Assembly: GCF_038900095.1 (NCBI RefSeq)
Contig: NZ_JBBMQQ010000009.1
Location: 62,001-126,000 of the forward strand
Reading direction: 5' to 3'
From: Hoeflea sp038900095
GTDB taxonomy: Bacteria > Pseudomonadota > Alphaproteobacteria > Rhizobiales > Rhizobiaceae
Length of the DNA stretch: 64,000 nucleotides
This document shows, piece after piece, positions 10,262 through 18,481 of this stretch. Below the pieces are notes generated by a model. That model saw only the letters and a program-made list of their open reading frames with translations, made no database searches and was not told the origin of the DNA. Position 1 is the stretch's first letter; each line of letters opens with the position of its first letter. Position numbers and translations under genes: made by a program.

Positions 10262-13200
10262 ATGGGACACGATCAGCATTTCCTTTGCACCGTCAGCCGT
10301 CAGCCCGCAGGGTTTGATGCGCAGCCGAACGGCACGTTCTCCGCCTTCCTGAGCTTCGAATGGCAAGGTGAGAAAGATGCCGGGCGGGATGCCTACGAGC
10401 GATTTCTCGAACGCCAGAGTGCTTTCCATTACGGTTTCTTCGAAATTGAACTGGATGCGGCAGTCATTGCGGCGCTTGAAGCCGGAGAGCCCCGCACACT
10501 TCAGGCGCGGCCTATCGAGACCACGGAAAGCCCGGTTGAAGGACAAGCGACCCTCGATCCCGCCCGGATCCTGGGCTGGCTCGACACGCGCAATGAAGGG
10601 CAGGAGAACAGCTTCTGGCAGACCCCGGAGATGAGCGTTGTCGGTGCAGTCAATGCGACCAGCCTCAAGGCAAGTCATGCGCTTTCGGGACTTCGCCAAT
10701 CCATGGCGCCGGTTGCGGAGATCTCCGGCCTGCGCCGGCGCGTCTATCCGGCAACCGAGGCGGCAGACGGTGTTGCAAACCCGCGTGCATGGCTGCTGCT
10801 CGTCTTTGACGAGGCGCCGCCAACGGATGCCATGGAGATCACCGCCTTTGGCTACCGTGCGGAAGGCGGCGAGGAACTTGTCAGCCTTGCCTATCCGAAC
10901 GGGATGGAAGAGGTCCATTACACTGTCAACATCTGGACAGGTCCCGAGCCAGCGCTTTCGCCGAGGTCGATCGTCGACAAGGATGGTTTCGTCCCGCTGC
11001 CCCAAAGCGGACCGGAAGCGCAGGCGCTGCTGCAACGTTTCGAGGAACGGTGCCACGGGCTTTTCTGGTCCCTGCCGAAGCTGCAACAGCCCGAGGTGTT
11101 CAAGAGGATCGGCAGGCTTGACGCCGACCCGGCGGCACCGCCGGTGCCGGACCAGGTGGCGCTCGATCTCGTCGACATCGCGGTTGCCGGCTGTGTTTCG
11201 GCGCTTGATCCGATCGTGCTGACACTGCAAATGCCCGGCCTGTCGACAAGTGAAGAACCGGCAGAAGGAAACCTGCTAGAACACCTTGTCGACGCAGTGC
11301 TCACGGCATGCGCGAAGGCGTCGGAAGAGCTGCCGGATGGCGAGCCGCTTCAAGCCAGCCTCGCAACCATCGATGGCGACAAGATTCTGGAAAAACTTAG
11401 AGAATCCATTGCCACCAATCCGCTGTGCGGGCCGGCAAATGAGACGGAACTTGTTGCCGAGTTGCGCCGCGTTCTCGATCTTGAGAATGCACCGGGGATT
11501 CTTTCACGGCTCATCGCCCTTCACAGCAGAACTGAAGCCGACAAGATTGCCGCGATGGCCGAAATCGAGAAGGAATTGTTAAAGGCTGCCCCTGCACACC
11601 CGGGCATCGCTGCCGCGCTCGAGGAGGCGTTGCAGGACCTTGCTCTGGCGTTGAGCACCGAATCCGGCGCCGAAAAGGCCGCGCTCCGCCTGATTGCCGG
11701 TACCGGTAACGGCGGTGCTCTCAAAAGTCTGTCGTCGCTGCTGCCAGCCGGGTTGACGCCGGATCAGCAGAAAACCGGCGAAACAGTAATGAACAGGGCC
11801 TGGGCGGATTTCACCGCCTTCCTCAACGGGCCGTTCAACGGGTTCGAGGCGATCCGGCGCAGCAACAACCACCTGTTTGCCTGGGCGGCATCACTGGGAC
11901 CGGCCGGGGAAGGTATCGGCGCGCGGCAGGCGCTTGCGGACGTCATCCGGGCCAATGGCTTTATCGAGCGACGCTGGGGCCCGCCTCCTGCTGCGCCCGG
12001 GGCGCCTGCACCTGTTTCTTCCGGCGAAGCCTTTGCACACCTGGCAGCATCGCTCCGGCATCTGCCAAACGGTTTGCGTCCGTATCTGCGGGAAGCACTG
12101 GTCGAGGGCTCCGAGAGGGAAATGGACGAGATCCTGTCGGAGGCCCGCTTCCGGCCCGACCTACAGCCGCGCCCCTTGCCGATCCAGATAGCCAAAACGG
12201 CCAATCCGGACGATGCGACTGCATTCAATCACAGCTACGGCGGCATTTGCGCGCTGTTGCGCGCGCCGGGCGAACCCTGGCGGACCCCGAATGTCTGCGG
12301 GCTGAGCGTCTACGCCCCCGGACCTGATCCCTACCCCAAGCTGGATTCCCTGCCCTATCTCGGCGCGATGAAACCAATCGTCAACAACGGTATATCCAAG
12401 GCATTCATCGGCTATGAAGGCAGACCCTTCGCATCCCGCATATTCGACGAAACCAAGCCACAAGGAGCCGATGCGGCGGTAGCCGACGCCTACGCGCCGG
12501 TCTACAGACTCGACAGTTTCGACTACGACCCGTCAACATCGCCGGACTGGGCAGGTTCGCCGCCGCTGGCCTACGGGGTATCCTATGAGCTGATCGAATT
12601 CGCGATCGCTGTGGACGGAACGCTGCCACTCGCCTTGCAGTCATCTGCGAGCGAGCCATGGCGGATCGAGCTATCAAGTACCTTTCCCGATGGCGTTGTC
12701 CCGGGGCTCACACCAATCAATATTGCCTACAACCGGCGAACAGCCATCGGCAGGACCGAATTCCAGGCTGACGAGAACGCCGGCGATGCTTTGAGGATCG
12801 GCGCCACTTTCGAAAACGTCGCGCCGCTGGCAGCGGACTATCCCCGCCTTGCGCTGTCTCAGCACGAAGTCCGGGATCTGTTCCGGCAATCATCGGGCGA
12901 AGGCGCATTGCGTCTGGCGCATGGAGAGAAAGCAGCCACAGGCACAACCAAGACGGACAGCGAAGACAACGAAACAGGCAATTATGGCGAGCCGATCGGG
13001 ATAACGGTTGCGAATATAAATGGAGTTGCCGCCAAGACCCTGACGATCAGCGTCCTCTCTGACCCCAAGGCCGGCCCTGAAAGCACCGTTGGAGGGCCAG
13101 GCACAGCGTCCGTGGAGGTGTCGATCCCGAAAGGCTACAGATCGCTGCAGATCGAATTTACCAGGCGCAAGGCCAACACGGTTCAATTGACTGTCCGGTG

Positions 13201-16200
13201 GGACGGCAACACCGCTGCTGCCATGGAAATGCCGGTCGATGAAGCGCGCTTGTACTGGCTCAGGCTCGAGATCGACGCGGGCAGCCTGTCTTTCGAGCCA
13301 CCGGTCGTTTCATCTGGCCAAGTGGCCGAGCCCCCGGTTTTCGCCCAACCGCCGCTGCTCCTGCTCGCCAGGAAAAATGGTGTCTTTGACAGCTCGTTCG
13401 GCACGGCTGCGGAACTGCGGGTCAGCCATCCGCGGATGGGTATCGAAGACGTCGAGCGTTGGCTTGCCAATCCGGATCTGGCAGCTATCGCCGGGTTCGC
13501 AGACAACGAAGCGCTGGACCCGTTCATTGACAAATTACGGACCGCGCGCATTGTCACTGTCTTTGACGAAAAGATCGCCACGCTTCTTGACCGCCTGCCC
13601 GACCTCGCGGTCAGCGGCCTGCTTTTCGAACTTTTGCCACTCGACAGCCTCGGCCATGAATTCAAAAGCCCAAAATCGGTGTTCGTCCCTTCCCCGGAAC
13701 TCGGCACCGTCAAACCTGTGCCACTGGGCGAAGATGCTGTCGACAACTCGGTGAAAATGCTTGAGGCTCTGGACGCCCATTTTAACGCTCACGTGAAGAT
13801 TGCGGGTACTGGGTCGTCTTTCGAAATAACGCACGACAACATGACTGGTGAGGTGCTGGTTGCAGTGCCAGAGGGAACCTTGGCGTTGCTCCGGGTACGG
13901 CCAGCTGTCGATTCGGCCTTGATGGACGAAGGACGTTTTGGAGCAGCCCCGCTGCACGCGGGCCTCAGCCAGATCGCGGTGGGGCAATACCAGAGTGGGG
14001 AAACCCGGTATTTTCTGTATGAGGGAAACAGCCTGACACTTGAAACGATGAGCCCGGTCTTTGACGACAGAAAGGCCGACCTCATTGCAGAAGCCGAGGC
14101 ACGCATAAGGGTCGTTCCGGGGCTTCCCAATGCCGACGCGGCCAACAGCTTCAGCCACGCGCGTTCCTATGGGCTTTATGCAGAGGTACCGTCAAAACCT
14201 GTCGCCGATGCCCCCTGGCGCATCGTCGGTCGTATCGATGTGGGAACGCAACGCTGGGTGACGACCGGAAAACCGATCTATTCCTGGATCAATCCGCTGC
14301 AAATTGCTCAAGCGACAAACCCGGATTGCGGTGCGGGAACCCGCACGCCGATTGCCGATCTGAGCCTTCGACCATCGGACGATCCCGAAAAGGCAAAACC
14401 CAACGATGACCTGCTGCTTTTCGAGAAAGAGGCTTTCCATCAGCGTGACGACATCGACGAGCGTGCTCCCCCGGTCCGGCTGGAGCCATTGCCGGAAAAA
14501 ACACTGCTCAAGACAGTGCAGTGGGACGAGCCGACGGCCACATGGTTCCGCCACAGGTTCACGTTGCGCTCGCGCTACGAAGGCGCCTATAGGCAACCCG
14601 GTGACGCCAGGCTCCCGGTTCAACGGGAGGCCGGCGATCCGTGGCTCAAGCGCGTGGTAATCCTCGCGGATGCAGGCAGGATCGAACCGACGCGGCCGCA
14701 GCAGCGTGCCTTGCTCCCGTTGACCAAAGCGCCCGCCGACAATGCCGAGCCGACACCCGCCGCCCCACCGATCCTGGCCGTGCTGCAGGAGCCGCCCCAT
14801 GCTGTTGGCGGCCTCGCCGACAGGATTGTTTACGGCCTGCAGACGAGCCTGGGGTTCGAAATCGCCAAAGTTCCAGGCGAAGACGACGGAGAAGGCAGAG
14901 TACAGATCCGCGACGCCCGCAAGGAAATCGGCCCGGACCCACGCCTGAGACAATCGACTTTCAAAGCAGGTCCACCCAATCTCGATCCGGCCACGGGCGT
15001 GGCCATGCAGGTGGAAGGGCCGATTGGCCTCACATACGAACCCAGGGCCACGGATCCGCGTTATGCGAACACCGCGTTCATGCTGCTTGCCGAGGACTTT
15101 GGCGAAAACCCGCTTTCTCCGCTCGACTTCGAGGAGAGTTTCCTCGGCGTGAAAAGCCTGCGTTACCTTCATCCAGGCTGGACCTTTCATGCCAATGGAA
15201 GCACGCCCGTGGATCTTCGCAGACAGACGGCATGGATCGAATTTTCCAAGCCTGGTGGAATAAGGATCGGAGAGGAAACCGCCATTGCCGTCGGGTACGA
15301 GGGTAATCACTGGAAAGTGGACATCGCGCGCCACCTTCTGCAACGGGTCGAGATCAAGGCTGAGGCTGAGGAACGCATCCAATTGGCCAAGGTCAATGAC
15401 CAATTCGAGGCGCTGGTGCTGCTGCATGCTCCGATTGCCCCGGAACGCTATCTGCTGGCAGTGCTCGGTGTTCGGAGACATGCGGCCGGCACAAGTGTGC
15501 AGGGCAGCGGCAACCAACCTCTCCTGCTTGCAACAATGGAATGGAGTATCCCCGCCGACGCGGAAGGCGAAATGGCGCCCGCGACCGGTGTGGAGAACCC
15601 GTTTGTCGTCGAGGGGGCACGTTCGATCCGCCACTGCGTGGCATCACGGCCGACCTTCGCCGAATGGACGCGTTCGGCACGCAATTTCGACGTGGCATCA
15701 ATTCTTCGTTCACCCTCCGACGGCTCGCTGCCCGTGTCGGAACCCGCCGTCTTCGCGAATATCATTGCAACTAGTGAAGCGAGCGGTGACGACAACATTC
15801 TCCGTTTCCAAGACCATGCAGGTCAGCCGGTGTGGCTCCGCCCCTCGGTCCAGGCCTCGCCATTCGCCCAGCACGTTCACAGGCATATGGCGGTGATCGT
15901 GACGGAGCGCGACCATGCGCTGGGCAAGCCGGCGCGAATCTTCCACTCGATCATGAGGGCGGACGGCGCGGACCTTGTGCTGCCCTTCAAGACAGGCGAT
16001 CTGCTGGAGCCACAGATCCATCTGATCGAACTCGAGTCACCGGCGCGGCCGCTGGCCTATGGCCTGGCATCACCGCTCGACGAGCAGTTCGGCGCCTACG
16101 ACCTCGATCTGAAATCGATCCTGACGGGACCAGCCGAAGGTTCGCAAATCCCCTGGAAAGGAATGTTGCTGACAGGGCGCTTCCCGGTCACGACGAAGGG

Positions 16201-16708
16201 GATTGCGAATATCCGGTTTCGTCTAGAAGCCGCCACCAAGGAGGACGACGCCTGCGAATTCGATCTGCCCTGCGCAGATGGCCCGTACTGCCAGTTTGAA
16301 TTACTGCTGTCGCACGATGCTGGTGCACCGGACGACAGCAAGCTCGCCATAGCTAAGACCCTGATTGCTGTTGATGGAAGGCGCACGGACGCGGGAACCG
16401 AAAAAACACCCGTGCCGGGCGGCTCATTCCTGTCGCTGCAGATCGCCGGGGTTCAGGCGGCAGCCCCCGTCACCGAATTCTGGTGTGATCTGTCACACAA
16501 GGCCTGGACGGACAGCGGCGCCGGCAATGGGGAGGCGATGGAACCCAATCCCCTCACCTGGCTTTTCAGTGACAGCGACACGATAACGGCCACGGGAAAT
16601 GTCCGCGAAGCCACGGGAGCGGACCGACTTGCAGGACTGACCGAAGCGCAGGCCAGAATCGTGTCCGTCTCGCCCGCCATGCCGCTGACTACCCGACGAA
16701 TGAACTGA
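10262..16708 (+). CDS. Giant 2148-residue protein, unknown
   Basis: The ATG lies nine bases after the preceding stop, and a GAGG overlapping that stop serves as ribosome site, so it is co-transcribed with the 2420-residue gene. The 2148-residue product has no signal peptide or convincing membrane segment. Residues about 300-560 are helical with acidic/Leu-rich runs. Most of the rest looks beta-rich, with many short Pro/Gly-bounded segments as in repeated beta-sandwich or scaffold proteins. An aromatic WTFHANGST-like segment and several RYEG/DPRYAN-type turns occur in the C-terminal half, but no known enzymatic motif was recognised. The reading frame is intact throughout, which argues for selection on the whole length. 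Function unknown; partnership with the adjacent giant protein is inferred from linkage and spacing only. Confidence 0.8.
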   Translation: MGHDQHFLCTVSRQPAGFDAQPNGTFSAFLSFEWQGEKDAGRDAYERFLERQSAFHYGFFEIELDAAVIAALEAGEPRTLQARPIETTESPVEGQATLDPARILGWLDTRNEGQENSFWQTPEMSVVGAVNATSLKASHALSGLRQSMAPVAEISGLRRRVYPATEAADGVANPRAWLLLVFDEAPPTDAMEITAFGYRAEGGEELVSLAYPNGMEEVHYTVNIWTGPEPALSPRSIVDKDGFVPLPQSGPEAQALLQRFEERCHGLFWSLPKLQQPEVFKRIGRLDADPAAPPVPDQVALDLVDIAVAGCVSALDPIVLTLQMPGLSTSEEPAEGNLLEHLVDAVLTACAKASEELPDGEPLQASLATIDGDKILEKLRESIATNPLCGPANETELVAELRRVLDLENAPGILSRLIALHSRTEADKIAAMAEIEKELLKAAPAHPGIAAALEEALQDLALALSTESGAEKAALRLIAGTGNGGALKSLSSLLPAGLTPDQQKTGETVMNRAWADFTAFLNGPFNGFEAIRRSNNHLFAWAASLGPAGEGIGARQALADVIRANGFIERRWGPPPAAPGAPAPVSSGEAFAHLAASLRHLPNGLRPYLREALVEGSEREMDEILSEARFRPDLQPRPLPIQIAKTANPDDATAFNHSYGGICALLRAPGEPWRTPNVCGLSVYAPGPDPYPKLDSLPYLGAMKPIVNNGISKAFIGYEGRPFASRIFDETKPQGADAAVADAYAPVYRLDSFDYDPSTSPDWAGSPPLAYGVSYELIEFAIAVDGTLPLALQSSASEPWRIELSSTFPDGVVPGLTPINIAYNRRTAIGRTEFQADENAGDALRIGATFENVAPLAADYPRLALSQHEVRDLFRQSSGEGALRLAHGEKAATGTTKTDSEDNETGNYGEPIGITVANINGVAAKTLTISVLSDPKAGPESTVGGPGTASVEVSIPKGYRSLQIEFTRRKANTVQLTVRWDGNTAAAMEMPVDEARLYWLRLEIDAGSLSFEPPVVSSGQVAEPPVFAQPPLLLLARKNGVFDSSFGTAAELRVSHPRMGIEDVERWLANPDLAAIAGFADNEALDPFIDKLRTARIVTVFDEKIATLLDRLPDLAVSGLLFELLPLDSLGHEFKSPKSVFVPSPELGTVKPVPLGEDAVDNSVKMLEALDAHFNAHVKIAGTGSSFEITHDNMTGEVLVAVPEGTLALLRVRPAVDSALMDEGRFGAAPLHAGLSQIAVGQYQSGETRYFLYEGNSLTLETMSPVFDDRKADLIAEAEARIRVVPGLPNADAANSFSHARSYGLYAEVPSKPVADAPWRIVGRIDVGTQRWVTTGKPIYSWINPLQIAQATNPDCGAGTRTPIADLSLRPSDDPEKAKPNDDLLLFEKEAFHQRDDIDERAPPVRLEPLPEKTLLKTVQWDEPTATWFRHRFTLRSRYEGAYRQPGDARLPVQREAGDPWLKRVVILADAGRIEPTRPQQRALLPLTKAPADNAEPTPAAPPILAVLQEPPHAVGGLADRIVYGLQTSLGFEIAKVPGEDDGEGRVQIRDARKEIGPDPRLRQSTFKAGPPNLDPATGVAMQVEGPIGLTYEPRATDPRYANTAFMLLAEDFGENPLSPLDFEESFLGVKSLRYLHPGWTFHANGSTPVDLRRQTAWIEFSKPGGIRIGEETAIAVGYEGNHWKVDIARHLLQRVEIKAEAEERIQLAKVNDQFEALVLLHAPIAPERYLLAVLGVRRHAAGTSVQGSGNQPLLLATMEWSIPADAEGEMAPATGVENPFVVEGARSIRHCVASRPTFAEWTRSARNFDVASILRSPSDGSLPVSEPAVFANIIATSEASGDDNILRFQDHAGQPVWLRPSVQASPFAQHVHRHMAVIVTERDHALGKPARIFHSIMRADGADLVLPFKTGDLLEPQIHLIELESPARPLAYGLASPLDEQFGAYDLDLKSILTGPAEGSQIPWKGMLLTGRFPVTTKGIANIRFRLEAATKEDDACEFDLPCADGPYCQFELLLSHDAGAPDDSKLAIAKTLIAVDGRRTDAGTEKTPVPGGSFLSLQIAGVQAAAPVTEFWCDLSHKAWTDSGAGNGEAMEPNPLTWLFSDSDTITATGNVREATGADRLAGLTEAQARIVSVSPAMPLTTRRMN

Positions 16709-16748
16709 TCCACCTTCTATCTGCCGCTGCCAATACGAGGAGACAGCC

Positions 16749-17324
16749 ATGACCAAACTCGAGACCGAATATCTGAAGCAGATGGGGATCGAGCCTGAAA
16801 ATTATGTACAGCCGATGGCCGAAATTGTACCGCTCGCGCCCAGGAAGGTGAAATTCAGCAACTGGAAGGCGATAACCTATGCGAAGGACTATTGCGGCCA
16901 GACGGCAAACACCTGCGGTGCCTACTATGACCAACCCGGCAAGACGGATTGCGCACATTTCATCGCCCACTGCCTGAGTGCCGGAGGCATCGCCATCAAA
17001 CCCGGCGATGGCAGTACAACAGACTGCCCGGCGGGATTGGCGATGCGCAATACCGATCTCGTCGCCGCTTTGACGGCGCTGGCTACAGACTACGACAATG
17101 TTCAGGAATTGGGTATTTCAGACGCAATAATCGGTGACATTGGTTTCCTCAACAACCTCATCCGACCATCGCACGCCTTCATGATCTGCGAGCCGGTCAA
17201 TCTCGGAGATCCACTGAAGCCGGCAAAGGTATGGTCTCACACCGCCGCTCGTTGCTGCGGTGACATGGGTGCGGAAATCCGGCAATGGTTCGCTACGATG
17301 TTCCGCATTACCGACGCGCAGTAA
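16749..17324 (+). CDS. Small Cys/His hydrolase, putative amidase (Amidase_6/NlpC-P60-like)
   Basis: This 191-residue protein has GAGGAG about eight bases before the ATG and follows the giant gene by 40 bases. The core motif is TDCAHFIAHCLSAGG at residues 66-80. A Cys followed by an aromatic/hydrophobic helix and GG is the nucleophile pattern of papain-like NlpC/P60 and of the putative amidase family (Amidase_6). Candidate catalytic residues are Cys68 with His142 (PSHAF) or His164 (WSHTA). There is no signal peptide or membrane segment. Such enzymes usually cut peptide or amide bonds in cell walls or proteins. Here it closes the five-gene cassette, so it could be an effector, a wall-remodelling factor or a processing enzyme. 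The fold assignment is by motif only, and several extra cysteines (49, 56, 75, 93, 147, 169, 170) are unusual. Confidence 0.6.
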   Translation: MTKLETEYLKQMGIEPENYVQPMAEIVPLAPRKVKFSNWKAITYAKDYCGQTANTCGAYYDQPGKTDCAHFIAHCLSAGGIAIKPGDGSTTDCPAGLAMRNTDLVAALTALATDYDNVQELGISDAIIGDIGFLNNLIRPSHAFMICEPVNLGDPLKPAKVWSHTAARCCGDMGAEIRQWFATMFRITDAQ

Positions 17325-17648
17325 CCAACTGGCACCTAGAACTTTGTAACTTTGCAGGTTCGCAGGATGTTTGAGACGATGTCAGTTCCTTGCGAATCGT
17401 TGACCGGCAGGCCATGCCGTAATGGTTACACGCTTCCCGGAGACAGGATCTCCGGGTTGTCCGAACTGACTGCCCTGTGTGATCACGCAGCACAAACCGG
17501 CCCTGGCAAATTGGCGTAGAAACGCGTCGGTTTGCCAATGAAAACAATCCATTATCCGGAATTCGTTGGCGCAACCATCACCCCGTTGCGTGTTCTGTTC
17601 CCGTTTACGGTTCGCACCCCCGATGTTCTTTCATTGTTTCTTTACCCC
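17325..17648. other. Non-coding spacer between the cassette and lexA
   Basis: No reading frame with a ribosome site or recognisable product is seen on either strand. The spacer holds three inverted repeats: CGGCA/TGCCG (17405-17419), CCCGGAGA/TCTCCGGG (17436-17456) and TGGCAAA/TTTGCCA (17504-17537). The second is the best terminator candidate for the cassette. No tRNA, attachment-site repeat or insertion-sequence end was found. Confidence 0.5.
17436..17458 (+). terminator. Hairpin after the five-gene cassette
   Basis: A perfect 8-base stem (CCCGGAGA / TCTCCGGG) with a 5-base loop is followed by TTG rather than a clean T run. It lies about 110 bases after the amidase-like gene. It is terminator-like, but the weak T tract leaves Rho-dependent ending or another RNA role open. 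Confidence 0.45.
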
Positions 17649-17677
17649 TTGCGGAACACATATGGAACATGATACCT
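17649..17677 (+). promoter_or_regulatory. Predicted lexA promoter
   Basis: A TTGCGG at 17649-17654 and GATACC at 17671-17676 are separated by 16 bases and resemble -35 and -10 hexamers. The SOS box lies between them, so LexA binding would block RNA polymerase. The -10 match is poor, so the promoter call is less certain than the operator. Confidence 0.45.
17654..17668 (+). promoter_or_regulatory. SOS box (LexA operator), GAAC-N7-GAAC
   Basis: GAAC at 17654-17657 and GAAC at 17665-17668 flank seven bases. This is the exact direct-repeat LexA operator known from alphaproteobacteria (GTTC-N7-GTTC on the other strand). It lies 65 bases before the lexA start codon, consistent with autorepression. 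Confidence 0.88.
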
Positions 17678-17733
17678 GAGTTCTGGTTTTGTTTCATTCC
17701 GACCATCGGGCCGGCCACCGGGGTAATTTGCCA

Positions 17734-18450
17734 ATGTTGACGCGCAAACAGCACGAACTTCTCCTCTTCATCAATGAACGGATGAAGGAAAGCGGAATAC
17801 CGCCTTCGTTTGACGAGATGAAAGATGCGCTCGACCTGGCGTCCAAATCCGGCATTCACCGGCTGATCATGGCGCTCGAGGAACGCGGCTTCATTCGCCG
17901 CCTGCCCAACCGCGCACGGGCGCTTGAAGTGATCAAGCTGCCTGACAGCTACCAGGCCTCGCTGCAGCCGCGCCGCGGATTTTCGCCCAGCGTCATCGAA
18001 GGCAGCCTAGGCAAGCAGCCTGAACCCGTGCGCCGCGCCACGCCTGCAAACGACGAACCGTCGCAGGTGGCCGAAGTGCCTATGATGGGCCGGATTGCCG
18101 CCGGCGTGCCGATCTCGGCGATCCAGAACATCACCCACAACATCACCGTGCCTGCAGAAATGATCGGTCCCGGCGACCATTACGCGCTTGAGGTCAAGGG
18201 CGATTCGATGATCGACGCCGGCATCTTCGATGGCGATACGGTGGTGATCCGCAACATGTCGACGGCGAGCCCCGGCGACATCATCGTGGCGCTGGTCGAT
18301 GACGAGGAAGCGACGCTGAAGCGGTTTCGCCGCAAGGGCGCGTCGATTGCGCTTGAAGCCGCAAACCCGGCTTACGAAACCCGGATTTTCGGGCCTGACA
18401 GGGTCAAGGTGCAGGGCAAGCTTGTCGGCCTGATCCGGCGTTACCACTGA
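17734..18450 (+). CDS. lexA: LexA repressor, SOS regulator
   Basis: LexA represses DNA-damage genes and cleaves itself when RecA filaments form. The product from the ATG at 17734 has 238 residues, the usual rhizobial length; an upstream in-frame start at 17689 would add 15 residues not typical of LexA and was rejected. The N-terminal winged helix begins MLTRKQHELL. The self-cleavage bond is Ala123-Gly124 in the sequence RIAAGVPI. The catalytic dyad is Ser158 (KGDSMIDAG) and Lys196 (EATLKRF). An SOS box just upstream supports autoregulation. The gene is monocistronic, with the comEC gene converging on it 31 bases downstream. Confidence 0.97.
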   Translation: MLTRKQHELLLFINERMKESGIPPSFDEMKDALDLASKSGIHRLIMALEERGFIRRLPNRARALEVIKLPDSYQASLQPRRGFSPSVIEGSLGKQPEPVRRATPANDEPSQVAEVPMMGRIAAGVPISAIQNITHNITVPAEMIGPGDHYALEVKGDSMIDAGIFDGDTVVIRNMSTASPGDIIVALVDDEEATLKRFRRKGASIALEAANPAYETRIFGPDRVKVQGKLVGLIRRYH

Positions 18451-18481
18451 CCAGACGCCACGTCCGGCGAACGCTCAATGC

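Noticed and set aside
2990..17324. Reading the giant-gene block as a contractile tail, type VI or type VII secretion locus
   Set aside because: No sheath, tube, baseplate, AAA+ ClpV-like or FtsK-like gene is present, and none of the five products shows motifs of those systems.
17592..17606. Possible second SOS box (GTTC-N7-GTTT) upstream of lexA
   Set aside because: The second half-site has a mismatch in a core base; the perfect site at 17654-17668 is sufficient.
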